Origin: Phialocephala subalpina
Lineage: Eukaryota; Ascomycota; Leotiomycetes; Helotiales; Mollisiaceae
Assembly: GCA_900073065.1 (NCBI GenBank)
Contig: FJOG01000001.1
Span: 8,312 to 72,311, forward strand
Direction of reading: 5' to 3'
Length of the DNA stretch: 64,000 nucleotides
The notes beneath the pieces were generated by a model. That model saw only the letters and a list, made by a program, of their open reading frames with translations, was not told the origin of the DNA and did no database searches. A program made the position numbers and the translations under genes. This document shows, one piece after another, positions 22,554 to 34,500 of this stretch (its first letter is position 1; every line of letters starts with the position of its first letter).

Positions 22554-23400
22554 TTTCTGGTGTTGACGGTCTATCACGAGAGTTGACCTGTGAAGGATAA
22601 AAGTATGAACAGACGGGTTGTATTCGAGATGGCACCTAATTAAATCCCAAGATATTCACTACTTTGGGAGATCGTGGGTCCCGAGGAATGCTGCGCATCG
22701 CGACTCGATCGTTCGACGCGAAGCGTTCGGGTTCCGATCAAGAGGAATGTAAAATTCTCGGGCGTCTAATCGGAATGCTCGAGGCTCTTAATCGTCGGCG
22801 GCAGTTGTCAAGAGAGATGTACGGATGATGGGTTGGAGTAATGTTGGCCCTGTCGAGTCTTTTGAGAAAATCTGACCATGTTGAATTCGATCCTTCGGCA
22901 CGGTACAGTACGTTTCGTTCACTTTTCGCTCTATCTCAGCCTTTGACAAGGGCCGGATACGCTAGGCTTCTCCAAAGTTTTGACAAGTCATTTCATGCCA
23001 TCAAACATACCTCTTCCCAAAAACATGTGTTCCTACCCTTTATTGTCTGGCGATTAAAAACACTGTAATGAACGTTGACTCAGTGGAAAGCCTCTGGAGT
23101 CTTCTTCGGTTTGATGAATCATCATATTCAGGCCTCTTAAAGGGTTGTGAGAACAATACACCATTGAATGACCAGCATTTGAGGCGATATGAATCAGCTT
23201 GTGTAAAGAAAGACCTATCTTTTTATCCCCGACCTATAAGTTTCCTTTCAAAACTCAACAACCTTTCTTAGGACAAAATACTCGACAACTCATCAAATAC
23301 TCAACTCTACGATTCCTTCGAGTCTAAAATAAGACCAAGCGCTTCCCCTCAAGACTAGATCCAATAGCAAGCACTCGAGTTGAAATCTCTATCAATCAAG
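22554..23400. other. Intergenic between divergent genes
   Basis: Upstream of both the transporter and the small secreted protein. A G+C-richer patch with TCG/CGA words lies at about 22670-22760. No gene is supported. Confidence 0.45.
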
Positions 23401-23808
23401 ATGAAGCTCGCAACTTTTTTGGTTCTCATTCTCACCACCTTGGTTCTCGCTTCCGCCAGTTCTCAGCCCAGTAGCTTCGCCAAGGTCATCCGAGCTTCAG
23501 TTACAACCACAACTTCTGTCACGGCCGCACCTTCTTTCACAACCAAAGCTTCAGCCACAGCCAAAGCTTCAACCACGACCAAAGCTACCGCCGTCCCCTC
23601 AGAGTCCGTTACTGGAGCAACTGGCATTAGTTGGACTTATAAGGTCCGTCCAAGTCCGAAGTCATCAAAAGAGAAGAGACAGTATGAGATTAATTTCAAC
23701 TGTGACGATCCTGGGGTCAAATATGGTGCTGGATTGATGGTTAGAGCAGAATATGTGGGTTTGCTTATGGCGACTAGGGCCGGGGCTTTAGGCGGCTTGA
23801 TGTTGTAG
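23401..23808 (+). CDS. Small secreted Thr/Ala-rich protein with Kex2-like site
   Basis: 135 residues, starting at the ATG at 23401, which gives a perfect signal peptide (MKLATFLVLILTTLVLASAS). A Thr/Ser/Ala-rich stretch with the short repeat KASATAKASTTTKAT follows and is likely O-glycosylated. Then comes a basic segment SSKEKR directly before QYEINFNCDDPGV, a good Kex2 (Lys-Arg) processing site that would release a ~43-residue C-terminal peptide with one cysteine and a Gly/Ala/Leu-rich end. I recognise no family. The context is a healthy block with other secreted and membrane genes, and the frame is intact. It could be an effector-type or cell-wall-associated peptide; that part is inference. 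Confidence 0.65.
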   Translation: MKLATFLVLILTTLVLASASSQPSSFAKVIRASVTTTTSVTAAPSFTTKASATAKASTTTKATAVPSESVTGATGISWTYKVRPSPKSSKEKRQYEINFNCDDPGVKYGAGLMVRAEYVGLLMATRAGALGGLML

Positions 23809-24699
23809 GAGCGCTGCTTGGAAGTGGAATAGGACGGAAAAGATGAGTTTGTAGGGCGGGGGTGGTGAGTTGAAAGAAGGGGTCTAGATGTTATGGTGTG
23901 AATGTATGGCTTTGGAGTACAGGAATACGCGAAGTGTCTATTTCCATCCAACTATTTGCCTTAACTCAGGTATATTAGCTAGTCTTTAGTATTTTCCTGA
24001 ACATACATTTACATTTTTGCTACAAGTTTCTTATAGTTTTCCAATCTTTTATGCTTCTTTTAAGTAGTTCGGCAGATTTGAAATATAACAGCTAAGCGCA
24101 ATATTCAGGGGCAAATGACTACTGAATTTAGCGCTCTTGGTCGCTGTTTTGTGGGACGATTGTCCCCACACAAAGATCTACCAATGAGCGCAGACAAGTT
24201 CACTTCACTAACCACGGAAGGTTTCTTCTGTACAATGTTCTGTCGAGGAGCCTCCAAAATCCATTGCCTCAAATCATCCAGATTAAAGCACTACCAAAGA
24301 TTGCCCCTGTCTCCCGATATCACAGAAAGTGATACCATTTAGCCTATTCAGCATTAACCCCAGCCTGTATTGTCGAGAGATATTGTCAATGTGCGGTTTG
24401 GGGGTTGGGGGTTCTAATGTGTTGACCTTTTGGTCCTCGTTCTCCGTCGCCATACCGGATCTTATTAGTGATGTCTTGATAGCATGCCACTTTTACGCGA
24501 CAAACATTGCAAGCCAGCTGAATCGCCCAGATCAGGAACACTAAAGACGACACATTTCAATCAAACAGTTGATTGAAGCACTTCTCGGCTTTTGCAACGC
24601 AGGAAATGCTAAGCAGTATACGTTTGAATACGCAATTATCTACTAATAGAAAAGAAGATAAAATGTGTTATATTTTTAATTCTCGTCTATAGGTAAAAA
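23809..24699. other. Intergenic, nothing recognised
   Basis: Between the secreted-protein gene and the 3' end of the convergent HET gene. Moderately A+T-rich; no supported frame. Confidence 0.5.
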
Positions 24700-26997
24700 T
24701 CACTGGAACTTAAATTTCGTCAAACGTGGTGTTGTCGCCTGAAGGTTAAGGATATTAGCATTCTTAACCTCTAAAGTCGCTATTCCGGCTCGAAATGCAA
24801 TGCCGTCCTTCCATCGAAGTAGTAATAAATGCAGGCACAAATTTGCTCTCTCGTAGTCCCTTGCCTCATCTTCAAGAGTCCAGGTGTCCTCACCTTCTTT
24901 TTGCGAGGAATGAGGTGCTCCCGTGATGGTATTATAGCTAAAAGCTACGAGAAGGAAGTCGACTCGCTGAGGTACATTCTCGGTAAGAAATTCTCTGTCA
25001 GGTTGTTGGCCACAGTATTCAAACTTAATCAGTCCCAGAATGTTGGAACAATTGATAGATAGTTCGATTCTCTCGTGTACCTCTTCGCGTACGCGCCAAT
25101 CGCCGGAGGAATCGCGGAGCATTAACGGGGTTGTGTGAATAGCTAACATAATATCTAGCTGTAGCACTAGACCCCGAATGGTAAGCAATCCGGGAGACTC
25201 AACGTGGTGATGAAGAGTTGGAGTGATCTCCTTTAGAGGCAACGATCCGCTGGTAAGTGTATTGATGTCAAGGATGACGGTACTCGGTGGTTCCATTAAA
25301 GGTACTGGGGTTTCGGGACAATGTTGTATCGCATCGGGCTTTATCTCTTCTCCATCTTCCATCCATAGACAGAGTGGAGGCTGTAAGATACGGCACCAAT
25401 TGCAACCTAACATCCACGGCCTTACAACCCACCCCACCCATATCCAACCAGCCCAAGACCAACTCGGAAAATGCTTATTTCGTAGTTTACAGTCGACCTC
25501 GTCTCCAGAATTCATTTTCCGCATCAAATCTTCAGTCCACAAAAGTGAGTATCGAAAATTGCGTCTTGGCATTCCGAATACAAATCCGTCTGGGAAAGAC
25601 TCCTTCTCAAGCCTCTTTAAGAGACCAGTCACAGCGTTCAATGCATCCGATTGATGTGTGAGCTTCCTGATGGCACAACAGCTAATGATGTCCTCGAAAG
25701 CATGTTGCGTCTCTCCAGTTAAATTTGCGAGTATGAGCGGATTGCGTAAGGAGCAGCGGTATGCTGTCATGTCGTCGGCCCTGGGGTCTTCAAATCCATC
25801 CTTATCAACGAAGTTGAAGGATTCTGAGCAAGACATATGGTTGCAGATAAAGTAAACCTGTTCGCGGGCGAAGATAAGTCTTCTATTAGAAAGAATGCCC
25901 TCCTGGAATGTCCACCCACGCGTTGCCCATTCGCTTTCCTTTAGTTTAACTTCCAGCGGAGGCATCATTGATAAGAGAGAATTCCCTTTCCCAAAGTCGA
26001 CAACTCCCTGGGGAACGACTCGGCTGTCTGACCCAACCCTCGGCAGACCCTCACATACAGTGAGACCGTCTAGAGATATTAGAGTCGCCCATGAAGCGCT
26101 ATAGATGACGTCCATCAACCCAATCTGCGTTTTTTGCCGTTGGGGATCTTTCTGGTCAATGCAAACATAATCAACCCACAGATATTGCTTTGGTAGGTTC
26201 CGAGTGACCCGAATAGCATCTTCAATAGTCGCTGGGAGCTCATCACGCAAAGGACCAAGTTTGAAGCTTTCAGCTGGAGTGCCTCCCCAAACGTAGCTCA
26301 AAGCAAGGTAGTCGACTAGTAGACTTTGTTGACTTGGATACCGAACAAGGCTTCGTGTGTTGACGTCAATAAGGTAAATAGATTCAAGCTCTGCAGAAAA
26401 GCAAGGTCTGCACTCCTTGTGATAACAGGAGCAATGATTAAGCCACTTCGACAAGAGCGAGTAGTCAGGGGTCTTTAAGGAGACCTTTCGGGATGTGTAT
26501 GACCGAGCTGAATTGCCAATTGGAAAAGAAGTTTCAGTGGCAATGCCAAAGTAATCAATGCTCATCCACCCATCACCCATATTCTTCGATGGAGAATAAT
26601 GGGCGATCAACCCATCACTCCGATTGAATTTGAACCAATTTCCATTGCGTCCAACCGTCGAAGTATGGTCGCTTGGTGAGTTAAATTTGAAACCCTTTCG
26701 TGAAGCTCTTTCAAGTTCGTGGCAAATCGGGCAATCTTGGATAAAAGGGTGATCAAGATCGAAAAGGATACGTTGGAGAAGGGCTCGCACATCCTCGTCA
26801 TTCGCCCCTATGCAATTATCTTGACTCAAAGCCGACTTGGTCCTTTCCACTACGGTGGGGAGATCGAGGTCTTGACATCTGTCGCAGACTCCCTTCGAGA
26901 ATTGTTTGGGCTCCTCTCCAGAGATTTCTTGGACACTTGCTGATATATCCACTGTAGTTTCATACAGCAATAAAGGTTGCGAATTTGCGTGTGACAT
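24700..26997 (-). CDS. HET-domain (heterokaryon incompatibility) protein, intact
   Basis: Single exon, 765 residues. The N-terminal part has paired cysteines (CDRCQD at 38-43, CPIC at 89-92), common before HET domains. The HET core spans about residues 228-375: DYLALSYVWGG, LPATIEDAIRVTRNLPKQYLWVDYVCIDQKD, IYSASWATLISLDG and ESEWATRGWTFQEGILS. A C-terminal region of unknown function follows (SWSWAGWIWVGW, then a beta-rich end). HET domains trigger programmed cell death when non-self is recognised during hyphal fusion. No STAND or WD40 partner domain is fused here. It is the only fully open HET frame among five HET loci in the window. Its downstream neighbour on the same strand is a dead HET gene of different sequence, so they are not a recent duplicate pair. 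Confidence 0.92.
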   Translation of the reverse strand: MSHANSQPLLLYETTVDISASVQEISGEEPKQFSKGVCDRCQDLDLPTVVERTKSALSQDNCIGANDEDVRALLQRILFDLDHPFIQDCPICHELERASRKGFKFNSPSDHTSTVGRNGNWFKFNRSDGLIAHYSPSKNMGDGWMSIDYFGIATETSFPIGNSARSYTSRKVSLKTPDYSLLSKWLNHCSCYHKECRPCFSAELESIYLIDVNTRSLVRYPSQQSLLVDYLALSYVWGGTPAESFKLGPLRDELPATIEDAIRVTRNLPKQYLWVDYVCIDQKDPQRQKTQIGLMDVIYSASWATLISLDGLTVCEGLPRVGSDSRVVPQGVVDFGKGNSLLSMMPPLEVKLKESEWATRGWTFQEGILSNRRLIFAREQVYFICNHMSCSESFNFVDKDGFEDPRADDMTAYRCSLRNPLILANLTGETQHAFEDIISCCAIRKLTHQSDALNAVTGLLKRLEKESFPDGFVFGMPRRNFRYSLLWTEDLMRKMNSGDEVDCKLRNKHFPSWSWAGWIWVGWVVRPWMLGCNWCRILQPPLCLWMEDGEEIKPDAIQHCPETPVPLMEPPSTVILDINTLTSGSLPLKEITPTLHHHVESPGLLTIRGLVLQLDIMLAIHTTPLMLRDSSGDWRVREEVHERIELSINCSNILGLIKFEYCGQQPDREFLTENVPQRVDFLLVAFSYNTITGAPHSSQKEGEDTWTLEDEARDYERANLCLHLLLLRWKDGIAFRAGIATLEVKNANILNLQATTPRLTKFKFQ

Positions 26998-27645
26998 TCT
27001 GCCGCTGGCTGATGCTATGGTCAGTTTGGCTGCACGACTTGATCTCCCTTTGCGACTTCAAGCACGATCCTTGGAAGGTCCTGGCAATTAATGAAACGCT
27101 CAAAGGAAAGCCGGAGGGTATCAAAGACTAGCGGCAAAAGAGAATCGTTGGAAGAGTAGAAGATATTGGGAGCAAAGATATTAAATACGCGGAAGGCAAT
27201 GCCGGCTACTGCCTTGAGAATGGCCAAGCGCTAACCTTTGCTTGTGATTTCGGGTCACTGGGCCTGCCCCTGAAACAAGGCTCACGGTTCATCACATCAG
27301 GCAGCAAGCTGCGCCGCGCCACTGTCGCTTCGCCCATAGCCGAAAATCTCCCACCTGAAAATCCTTGTGATAGTTTCTTGTGCGCACGTGATCCGCTTCC
27401 TATATTTCAGCCCGGCCTCTGGTCTCGTTACTACTCATCATATTATCACTGCATCAACATTACCTTTTCGTGACACAACCACCGCTATAACTTTCCCACG
27501 AGATATGACTTCAGCAAAGCCAACTTCTGTCTTGGGCCTGAGGAATCGCTGCTCTAGCTTAAGTTGAGGGTAGCATTCCTAAACGTTAAAGGGAATCACG
27601 ATTTGGCCCTTTGAGAATCGATCATAGTTTTATCACCGCTTTTGC
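26998..27645. other. Intergenic, nothing recognised
   Basis: Separates the intact HET gene's start from the 3' end of the HET pseudogene; presumably the promoter of the intact gene. No supported frame. Confidence 0.5.
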
Positions 27646-29521
27646 CTACACCACTAACCAATCTTCCCAATCAACGCTAGAGCAAACACCATTGATCCCA
27701 GACACAGAGCAAGTGCCTACAAGTTCAGCAGTTCTTGCTTGGAAATTCTTTTTCCTTAGCACCAGCGGCACATACCCTCCCTTCACATGGACAATTGTGT
27801 CCCCGGTTTTGGAGAGAGGGGGTACCAGTGCCATCAAACCCGAAGATGTAACGCAAAAGGCTTTCCCAACGATAGACCTGTGATATCTGTGTGATAAGAA
27901 ACATTCCATTTCAAGGCCCCGATCCATCGTGATATCTTCACCCAGCGCCCGCGCCCACTCGACTTTATGGTTTAGTATGTTCCTAATTTCATCCCAATCT
28001 TTTAGGTAGAAGAACTCAAATATCTTACGCGCTGACAAGGAGAAAGGGGGAAATGGCGGTGGCAGCTCATCTTCGAAATGTGAATCACTATCCATGCAGA
28101 GCTCCCAAAATTCCTGGTCTGCTGCGACCTGGGATATTCGCTCAAGTGAATGTTCTCTCGCTAGCTGCCTAGCTTGAAGGTAGAATTTTCTCCCATCGGA
28201 TCTGATATTTCTCAGGAATTGGCGTTCTTGGCCAGGTGTGGCGTTTGGGTGCGGAAGCAAGAACGTAGAGCATTCAATGGCCTTCGCTCTCGGGTGTAGA
28301 TGTTGGATCGTATCCACTACAGCACATCGGAGTTGGATTGTTCTGGAATCAATGTCGATTTTGACCCTTTCGCCTTTGTTTCCTAGACATTCTGGCCTGC
28401 AAGGTGTTGTCCGAACTCCCAACAAATTGTCTGAGCCGTTGTCTAGCACCCATGATGGGAGGACGTGTTGCAAAGCTGACGATTCTCCAGATATCGCCAC
28501 TCCATAACCGCGTCCTGCACGCAGTAGAATGGTAAACCAATTATCAGTAGATAAGATGAATATAGCTGTCTTTAAGAAAACAAGATCCTTGGTATCTTCA
28601 TAGTTCGGTTTGAATGTTCCCCCCCCCAGCATCCGTAGAAATCCCGAAAAGAGCAAAAATCTTGTCTCTTGGATCCTTGCTCTTGCAGGACATCGTCATC
28701 ATTAGTAGTATTGCGAGAGGAGATTACCCATTGCGAAACAGATCCCTGCATTTCTCGATAAGAACAGTGTTACCCCAATGTGAGATTATGTTGCCAACAG
28801 TGTCCATAGGAAAACTGAGCCCAACTATAGGATTGGATGACTTGGTATCAGCAACCCTTGGAGACAAATGTTCAACTAATCGTGCCGTAGTATTGACATC
28901 TTTCTCGAGACGTGAGGCGACCGTAGCAATAGTATCCCAAGATAAGGAAATACCCTTGTACATAACATGGACATGGTTAGAAACGATGACCTCTTGGATA
29001 ACACAAATCCGTTCAAACCAAGAATGACTGAAAAGCTCGCCTAAGGCAGCGAATGCTTCCTTCTGGTCCCGAACCAAAGCGTCTAGGGTATTGTTTGTAG
29101 AAAATCCTCGTATGTAGGGTGCTTTTAATGCCATCAGAAACGAACCTATCAGGCGCGCATCGTGAGCATTTCCTGGCGGGCCAAGCCAGACTATAACCCG
29201 ACGGGCTCGGCGGTATATTTCAGTCATCAGAGGTAACTGTTTGGTCTTTTCAATGTCATCTTTTTGATTGATGCAAACTGAATCGATCTAAAACAATTTT
29301 GAATGGCAAAGGGATCTCTGATGAAAGAGAAACTCTCTGACGGCGGAAGTCACTAAAATTCGAGATCCGGTAACCTCTAGTGGGATACTAGGAGGCAAAA
29401 CACCCCAGGCATACGAAAGTGCCTCAAAAGCTGGTGCGTCATCCAGACTCAGCAAGTTCGATGAAGTGGTCTTCTGAGGGATAAAAAGGGAAATCGATCC
29501 GTAGACCCGAGCTTTTTCCAT
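27646..29521 (-). pseudogene. HET-domain protein, pseudogene
   Basis: The minus strand encodes a second HET protein in pieces. From the ATG at 29521, AFEALSYAWGVLPP gives the first core motif. The frame then hits TAG at 29290-29288 exactly where Trp of the LWID motif belongs, followed in the same frame by IDSVCINQKDDIEKTKQLPL and MTEIYRRARRVIVWLGPPGN. A second stop, TAA at 28726-28724, sits inside FRNG-SPLAILL, before KDPRDKIFALFGIS. A run of nine G (minus strand, 28627-28619) then shifts the frame by one base, and TFKPNYEDTKDLV continues to the end at 27646 in the new frame. TGG-to-TAG and CAA-to-TAA are RIP-type changes. The G-run shift alone could be a sequencing error, but two stops make death likely. 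Confidence 0.85.
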
Positions 29522-30035
29522 GGTCTTTTTTATGTTGTTAGCGCTTCCAGCAATCTAGCAGTCGATAACAATTTTGCAATCGTGGCGGACGATCCACGAA
29601 AGAAGAAAATAGAGGCTGAGAGTTGTGAACTTGTGATGCCTTTCTGGGATTATGCTAACATTGCCAAAAGAAATATAGGCTGAAGATATATGTCGCCCGT
29701 CTTGTAAGCCTTAAGTAACAGAGTTAAAACGTTGGAGTGGTCAGATCCAGCTATGCACGAGCTTTGAGATCCGGAGCAAACGTCAGGTGGGGGAAAGAGA
29801 AAAAGCAATTTGTATGCCGATCATTGAATAGCGGTGAACAGCTTTAGGCATAGCGTGCACTGACGATCAGGCACACTTTGGCACTGCAACAGCCCTAGTC
29901 CTCGCTCTATTGGGCATCATATTGCACAAGAAAATTTCTGGCACCCGAGCTCTCTCAATCCGTCGCAAATTTTGTGTACTTCATTTCTATCTATGCCTCC
30001 CTCTGGCCCCTGTCATTATGTAAATTGATCCGACA
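29522..30035. other. Intergenic between divergent relics
   Basis: About 510 bp between the HET pseudogene and the STAND-type relic, both starting outward. No motif stands out. Confidence 0.45.
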
Positions 30036-32367
30036 ATGTCATTTGGCTGGTCCGCTGGTGACATCCTCGCAGTCTTAAAACTGCTTCGTGACATCGGTGC
30101 CGCACTGCAAGATTCAGGCGGAGCCTCGACCGACTTCGAAGAAACATATTCCTTCCTACGACACCTCTCCATCACTCTCCAGCTTCTGAATGCTCAGCAA
30201 AACGCGTCCCTAAGCCCCGCACTCGCCGAGGAATTAGCAAACCTTTGTGAGGATATACGAGTACCGTTGACCGCCTTCCTTGACGATGTTGGAAAGAGAT
30301 TTGAGGCTTCGCTTGGAGCGGGCAGCAGTCGAGGGGGTGTTCGCACTGCTCCCAGGAAGGTGCAATGGGCACTTTCGACGTCGAAGAAAGCCAGAGCGCT
30401 CAAACTTCGTCTGACCGTGCCTTCGTTACCGTTGGCATTATCCTTGGTCAGCAGACTATGTAAGTGTTGAAGTTCAGGTTTATTGGAGTTAAACAGCTAA
30501 TTTTGATTTCGGGATGAAGTCAGACAACCTTACAATTACCATCGGAAATACAGAGGCAGATAGCACATGCCATTGATGCAGCCGTTGAAACAAAAATGCT
30601 TCCGGCAACATCACTGCTTAAGAGTCAAATCGAAGAAAATTCTACTGTACAAGCCACTTCAAGTGACATAGTTTCTCAGACCGAAGAGATCCGAGAAACT
30701 CGAGATGCTATATCGACAACAATAGCTGCTATTGCAATTGAGCAACGTGAGGCGATCACCAAATTGGGAAATGAACTTCAGCTTGTTCTTGCGTCTCAAA
30801 GAACTTGCGCAGAGACGAACACGTCTATTTGTTCCAAGCTCGATGACCTTTCCACACTTTCATCAAGAAATACTACTTCGACAGCGGTTGTACTTCGCCG
30901 AGTACAGAATACGGGGAAAGAGACTGCTGAAGCAGTCAAGACACATACAACCGAGGCTCAAGCCCAGTCGTTGAGTCTCTATAGGAAGTTAGGCGAAGTT
31001 GATACATCCATGCAGGCCATCAAAGATTCACTGCTCGAGATCTCAACCGTTCAAAATGTTGCACATCAAGATCCATCAGACACAGAAGTAAGAATCGCAT
31101 TGAAAAGCATTCTGAGAGGTATCTGGGTGTTACTGCTGAGCCTTCAACGGCATATTCGAGAGCTCTTGTGAGTACGTCCTGGTGACCGAAGTTCCAAACT
31201 TACCCCAGTAGCATACTACTTCTCCCATATCTTACTGTCATGTACAGTAGCTCAGTGGAGAGGCTTCTGCAATTTGGCGACCATTTCATGTTCGAAGATG
31301 GGATTGGGAGAGTGAGGTGCTTGCCATGTGGTCAGTTTCAATTCTGGGATGTATGTGGCCCATGATGCACGCACGAAAAGCTCATTTGCTGACAGCCAAG
31401 AAATTCAACGAATTTCTCATTGATAAGTTCCAAGGCGAACACGGATTCTCACTGGTACTGGCTCAGCGTTTTGAGATGCTGAACGGGTACAATGGCCAAG
31501 TCATCGATCCCAAAATTTGGCGGGCGGCTATTCAACCCAGATCAAAGATCGTGATGTCGATGAAAATTGATCGGGAGACAATCAGTGGGCAATGCATATA
31601 TCTTTATTGTTTAACCCGAACATCGCTGAGCTCATCAAACGGCGGCCCAAGCCAGACTTTCATTTGGTTGGTGTTTCTGCTTGCCGCCAAACCTAGCAGT
31701 AGGTATACGCTAACACCATAATCTAGCCAAAAGTGCAGAAAATTATTTTCAATCGAATACCCCTCCAGAATCCGTAATGTCGAAGCTCAAGACAGCGATT
31801 CTGAGTCAGACGACAAGCGTCCCTCTACCAACTCTTCCTGGTCAGATGATGAAGGATCCGAAGAATTAGTTGAGGCTCAAATCCCAAGTACAATATTACC
31901 CAAGCTTCCCTGTCCATCAGAAAGCGAATTCGCTGCTTTCAAACGGGTGACGGGAATTGGGAGAGCCACCATCGACTTTAATTCTTGCCGTTATTGAACG
32001 GTACTTTCGCGCCCATGATGATTCCTGTTCCTATGGGCTATCTAAAGACTTTTGGAAGGAGAATCGGTTGGGTATCCAGTTTCCGCAAGGATTTTATTTC
32101 AAGAATTGAGTCAAGCAATGTACCTTAGGATTTTGATTCCGGAGTCTGTCAAGAGAACATTTTTGCCTCCCGGCCGACAAGTTTGGGAATATCTCCATTG
32201 CGGATGCAGACTCTCCCAACGGAAAAGCAGTCCTTGGAATCATCAGTGAAACGATGAATCCCATTCAGAAAGGCGATATCATTCGATTGGGATTCGGCTT
32301 TTGCGATAAGACGGGAACTCTTCAGAGAAAGGTCCTTGCAAGGGTTGAGCACGCTGGGTATCTGTAG
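30036..32367 (+). pseudogene. Gene with fungal STAND-type N-terminal domain, degraded
   Basis: The N-terminus, MSFGWSAGDILAVLKLLRDI followed by GAALQDSGGASTDFEETYSF and KVQWAL, is the helical domain found at the start of many fungal STAND/NLR-like and ubiquitin-like-domain proteins. A base appears missing near 30422, since GIILGQQT continues only in the next frame. A 60-bp intron (30460-30519) then leads into a long coiled-coil-like segment (30520-31169). Further pieces follow: ERLLQFGDHFMFEDGIGRVR, then after a 50-bp intron KFNEFLIDKFQGEHGF ... IDPKIWRAAIQPRSKIVMSM, an Asp/Ser-rich stretch, FWKENRLGIQFPQGFYF, and GNISIADADSPNGKAVLGII ending at 32367. Stops interrupt the later pieces. The 30520-31600 arrangement resembles fungal proteins whose C-terminal part is called ubiquitin-like; the 3' part is unrecognised and might be a separate gene. 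Confidence 0.6.
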
Positions 32368-33980
32368 TTTCTCTGGCTCAGCAACCGGACTGAATTGCTT
32401 ATAGGAATTCAAGATGATTCTTGTCTTGAGAAGTCGTAAAGTACCGCCGCCAGCCTCTGATCGCAAGAAATATGTAGTGCAAAGCCACCTGAGCAAGTGA
32501 AACTATCATCTTGGGAATTGTATCAGCACAGCAATGGCTTCATCTTCGCTCAGACAACTTGATCAGAGGATGCAACGAGCGTCTGGTGGAGGTGGAAAGA
32601 CGCTGTGAGGTTCAATGATGAGATGGTCTCTGAGAAGTACATTCTATACTCTTGCTGGATCACCTGATCATATCCAACATTGAAAGAATGCCAAAGTCAC
32701 TGGACTTTGACGACGAGGCATGAGTCAGGACGTATGACATGGCCAACAAATGATGGCAGTGGTCACTTCTGCACAGTGGGGCGGCTCCACCAAGGAGGAC
32801 CTGTGAAGTGGGCCATAGCTCTGGTAAGAAGATCAAAGTCTGGGGGGGTGGCGAACATCCACGATGCAGCAGCTGAAGGATTCTTCTATGCATCGGATTG
32901 TTTTGGAGATCATAATCTCCTATGGGAGATGAGAATGTTTCAAACAGTCTGAAGGAAGGACATGCATGAACAGGTGTCAGCGCACTCATTCACCATTGTA
33001 CCACCGCACCTTTATCGTCTGGTTTCAAGCCATGAGGACGGCTGAGGTGGAGGATGTAAGTCGTGTCTCTCGCTTCGGCGTGGCGGGAGATCGGAGCAAA
33101 GGAGAATATGCTCTGCATCTGCGAACAGGAAATCGAAGAGCGTGATGAAAGGGTTGTGATGCATGAACTGTTCTGAGAATATGTATGGAGTTTATCGATA
33201 ATCTGGATGAATTGAGAAGAGGACGAAGCTCTTGCGCCGACTTAGGAAGCTTTGACGGTAGGGCAGACTAGGTGCACTGAGCGAGTAGAGCTTCATGCCC
33301 GCTGTCTCGCGGCAGATGTCTTGGAGAGGGGAATTCAGATACAAAGAGGGACAGGCACATCCTGCAAGACGATAACATCGAATAAGAGCAATCGATAACG
33401 TTGTGTGGGAATGACTACTAACTCTGTAATCAGCTCCACAGCGTGTGCAATCGGAGGAAGCTAGAGCACAGGGTAAAAACTCAGGGTCAAAGAGTGAGCA
33501 CGACGTCGAGGCCGCCCAATAATTCGCGTGAATCAGCGCGGAGGAATGTTTCAAAACGTTCTGTGGCTCAGGCTAAAGCCGGAATAACAATAATTAAACC
33601 GTCCGAGTTGGGCGGCGTCGGAATGGCACAGACTGCAAGACGGCGGTGACAGCGGTGCACAAGAGGTGGTGCAGCGACACGGACCTCCACCCCGCGTATC
33701 TGAGGAGTTTACTTAAGAGATCTCAGGCATCAATTAACACCCTGTATATCACTAGCGTTTCATCAGCATGGTCTCAAACTTTTCTTTTAATAATATCTTG
33801 ATCAAAATAGGCTGTGCAGCATTCCAGTTTCGGCGCCATGATAACGGCTGACACAAAATGCTAACTCTGGCGGAGTTGAGGAAAGTATGTAAGAATGGAC
33901 AAGAATTGGCTTCGCGATGCAATTACATGGCAGTGGTACCTTTAAAGTAAGAGTAGGGGCTACCACCTGTGGCCCACTTA
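32368..33980. other. Intergenic, no supported gene
   Basis: Frames of 70-120 codons on both strands lack family features, sensible starts and splice context. Composition is ordinary until about 33700, then falls into the A+T block. Confidence 0.45.
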
Positions 33981-34500
33981 AGCGAGAACCATCATTTTAA
34001 TCTTTACTTTTAAAATCTTAATTATTTTATGATTTATTAATCGTTTTATTTGAAATCTTTATTATAAATTAATAAATAATAATTAATTTATATATTATAA
34101 TTATATTTTTAATTTTATAAATTAATTATTTAATATAATAATGAAAATCGTATAAATTTATTTAATTTTATAGTTTTTATAATTCCCTTTTTAAATCCTT
34201 TATACTTTTTGGTATATAAATTAATTTTCTTAATTTTTCTTTTATTTATTCCAAATTTTCTTAATTAAATTCAAATTTAATAAAAAATTTTTAATTAAAT
34301 TCTTGTATATTATATTATAATTTTAATAATCAAATATTCTTTATATATATTTTTATTTTATTTTTTATAAAAATATATTCTAAATTAAACTAATTAAAAA
34401 ATAAGAAAATAATAAATTTTAAAATAAGTTTTTTTATTTAAAGTATTTTTTTATAAATATTAAATCCGATTTATAATTCCAATTAATTACCCTTCAAATT
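33981..34500. repeat. A+T-rich, RIP-like block
   Basis: Almost only A and T with TTTAATTTTATA-like words and no coding sense. This is typical of a repeat mutated beyond recognition by RIP. It ends abruptly at the G+C island at 34501. Confidence 0.7.

Noticed and set aside
33192..33649. Cys-containing frames that might be a Zn2Cys6 regulator
   Set aside because: The cysteine spacing does not fit the CX2CX6C pattern, and the two strands overlap without a plausible gene.
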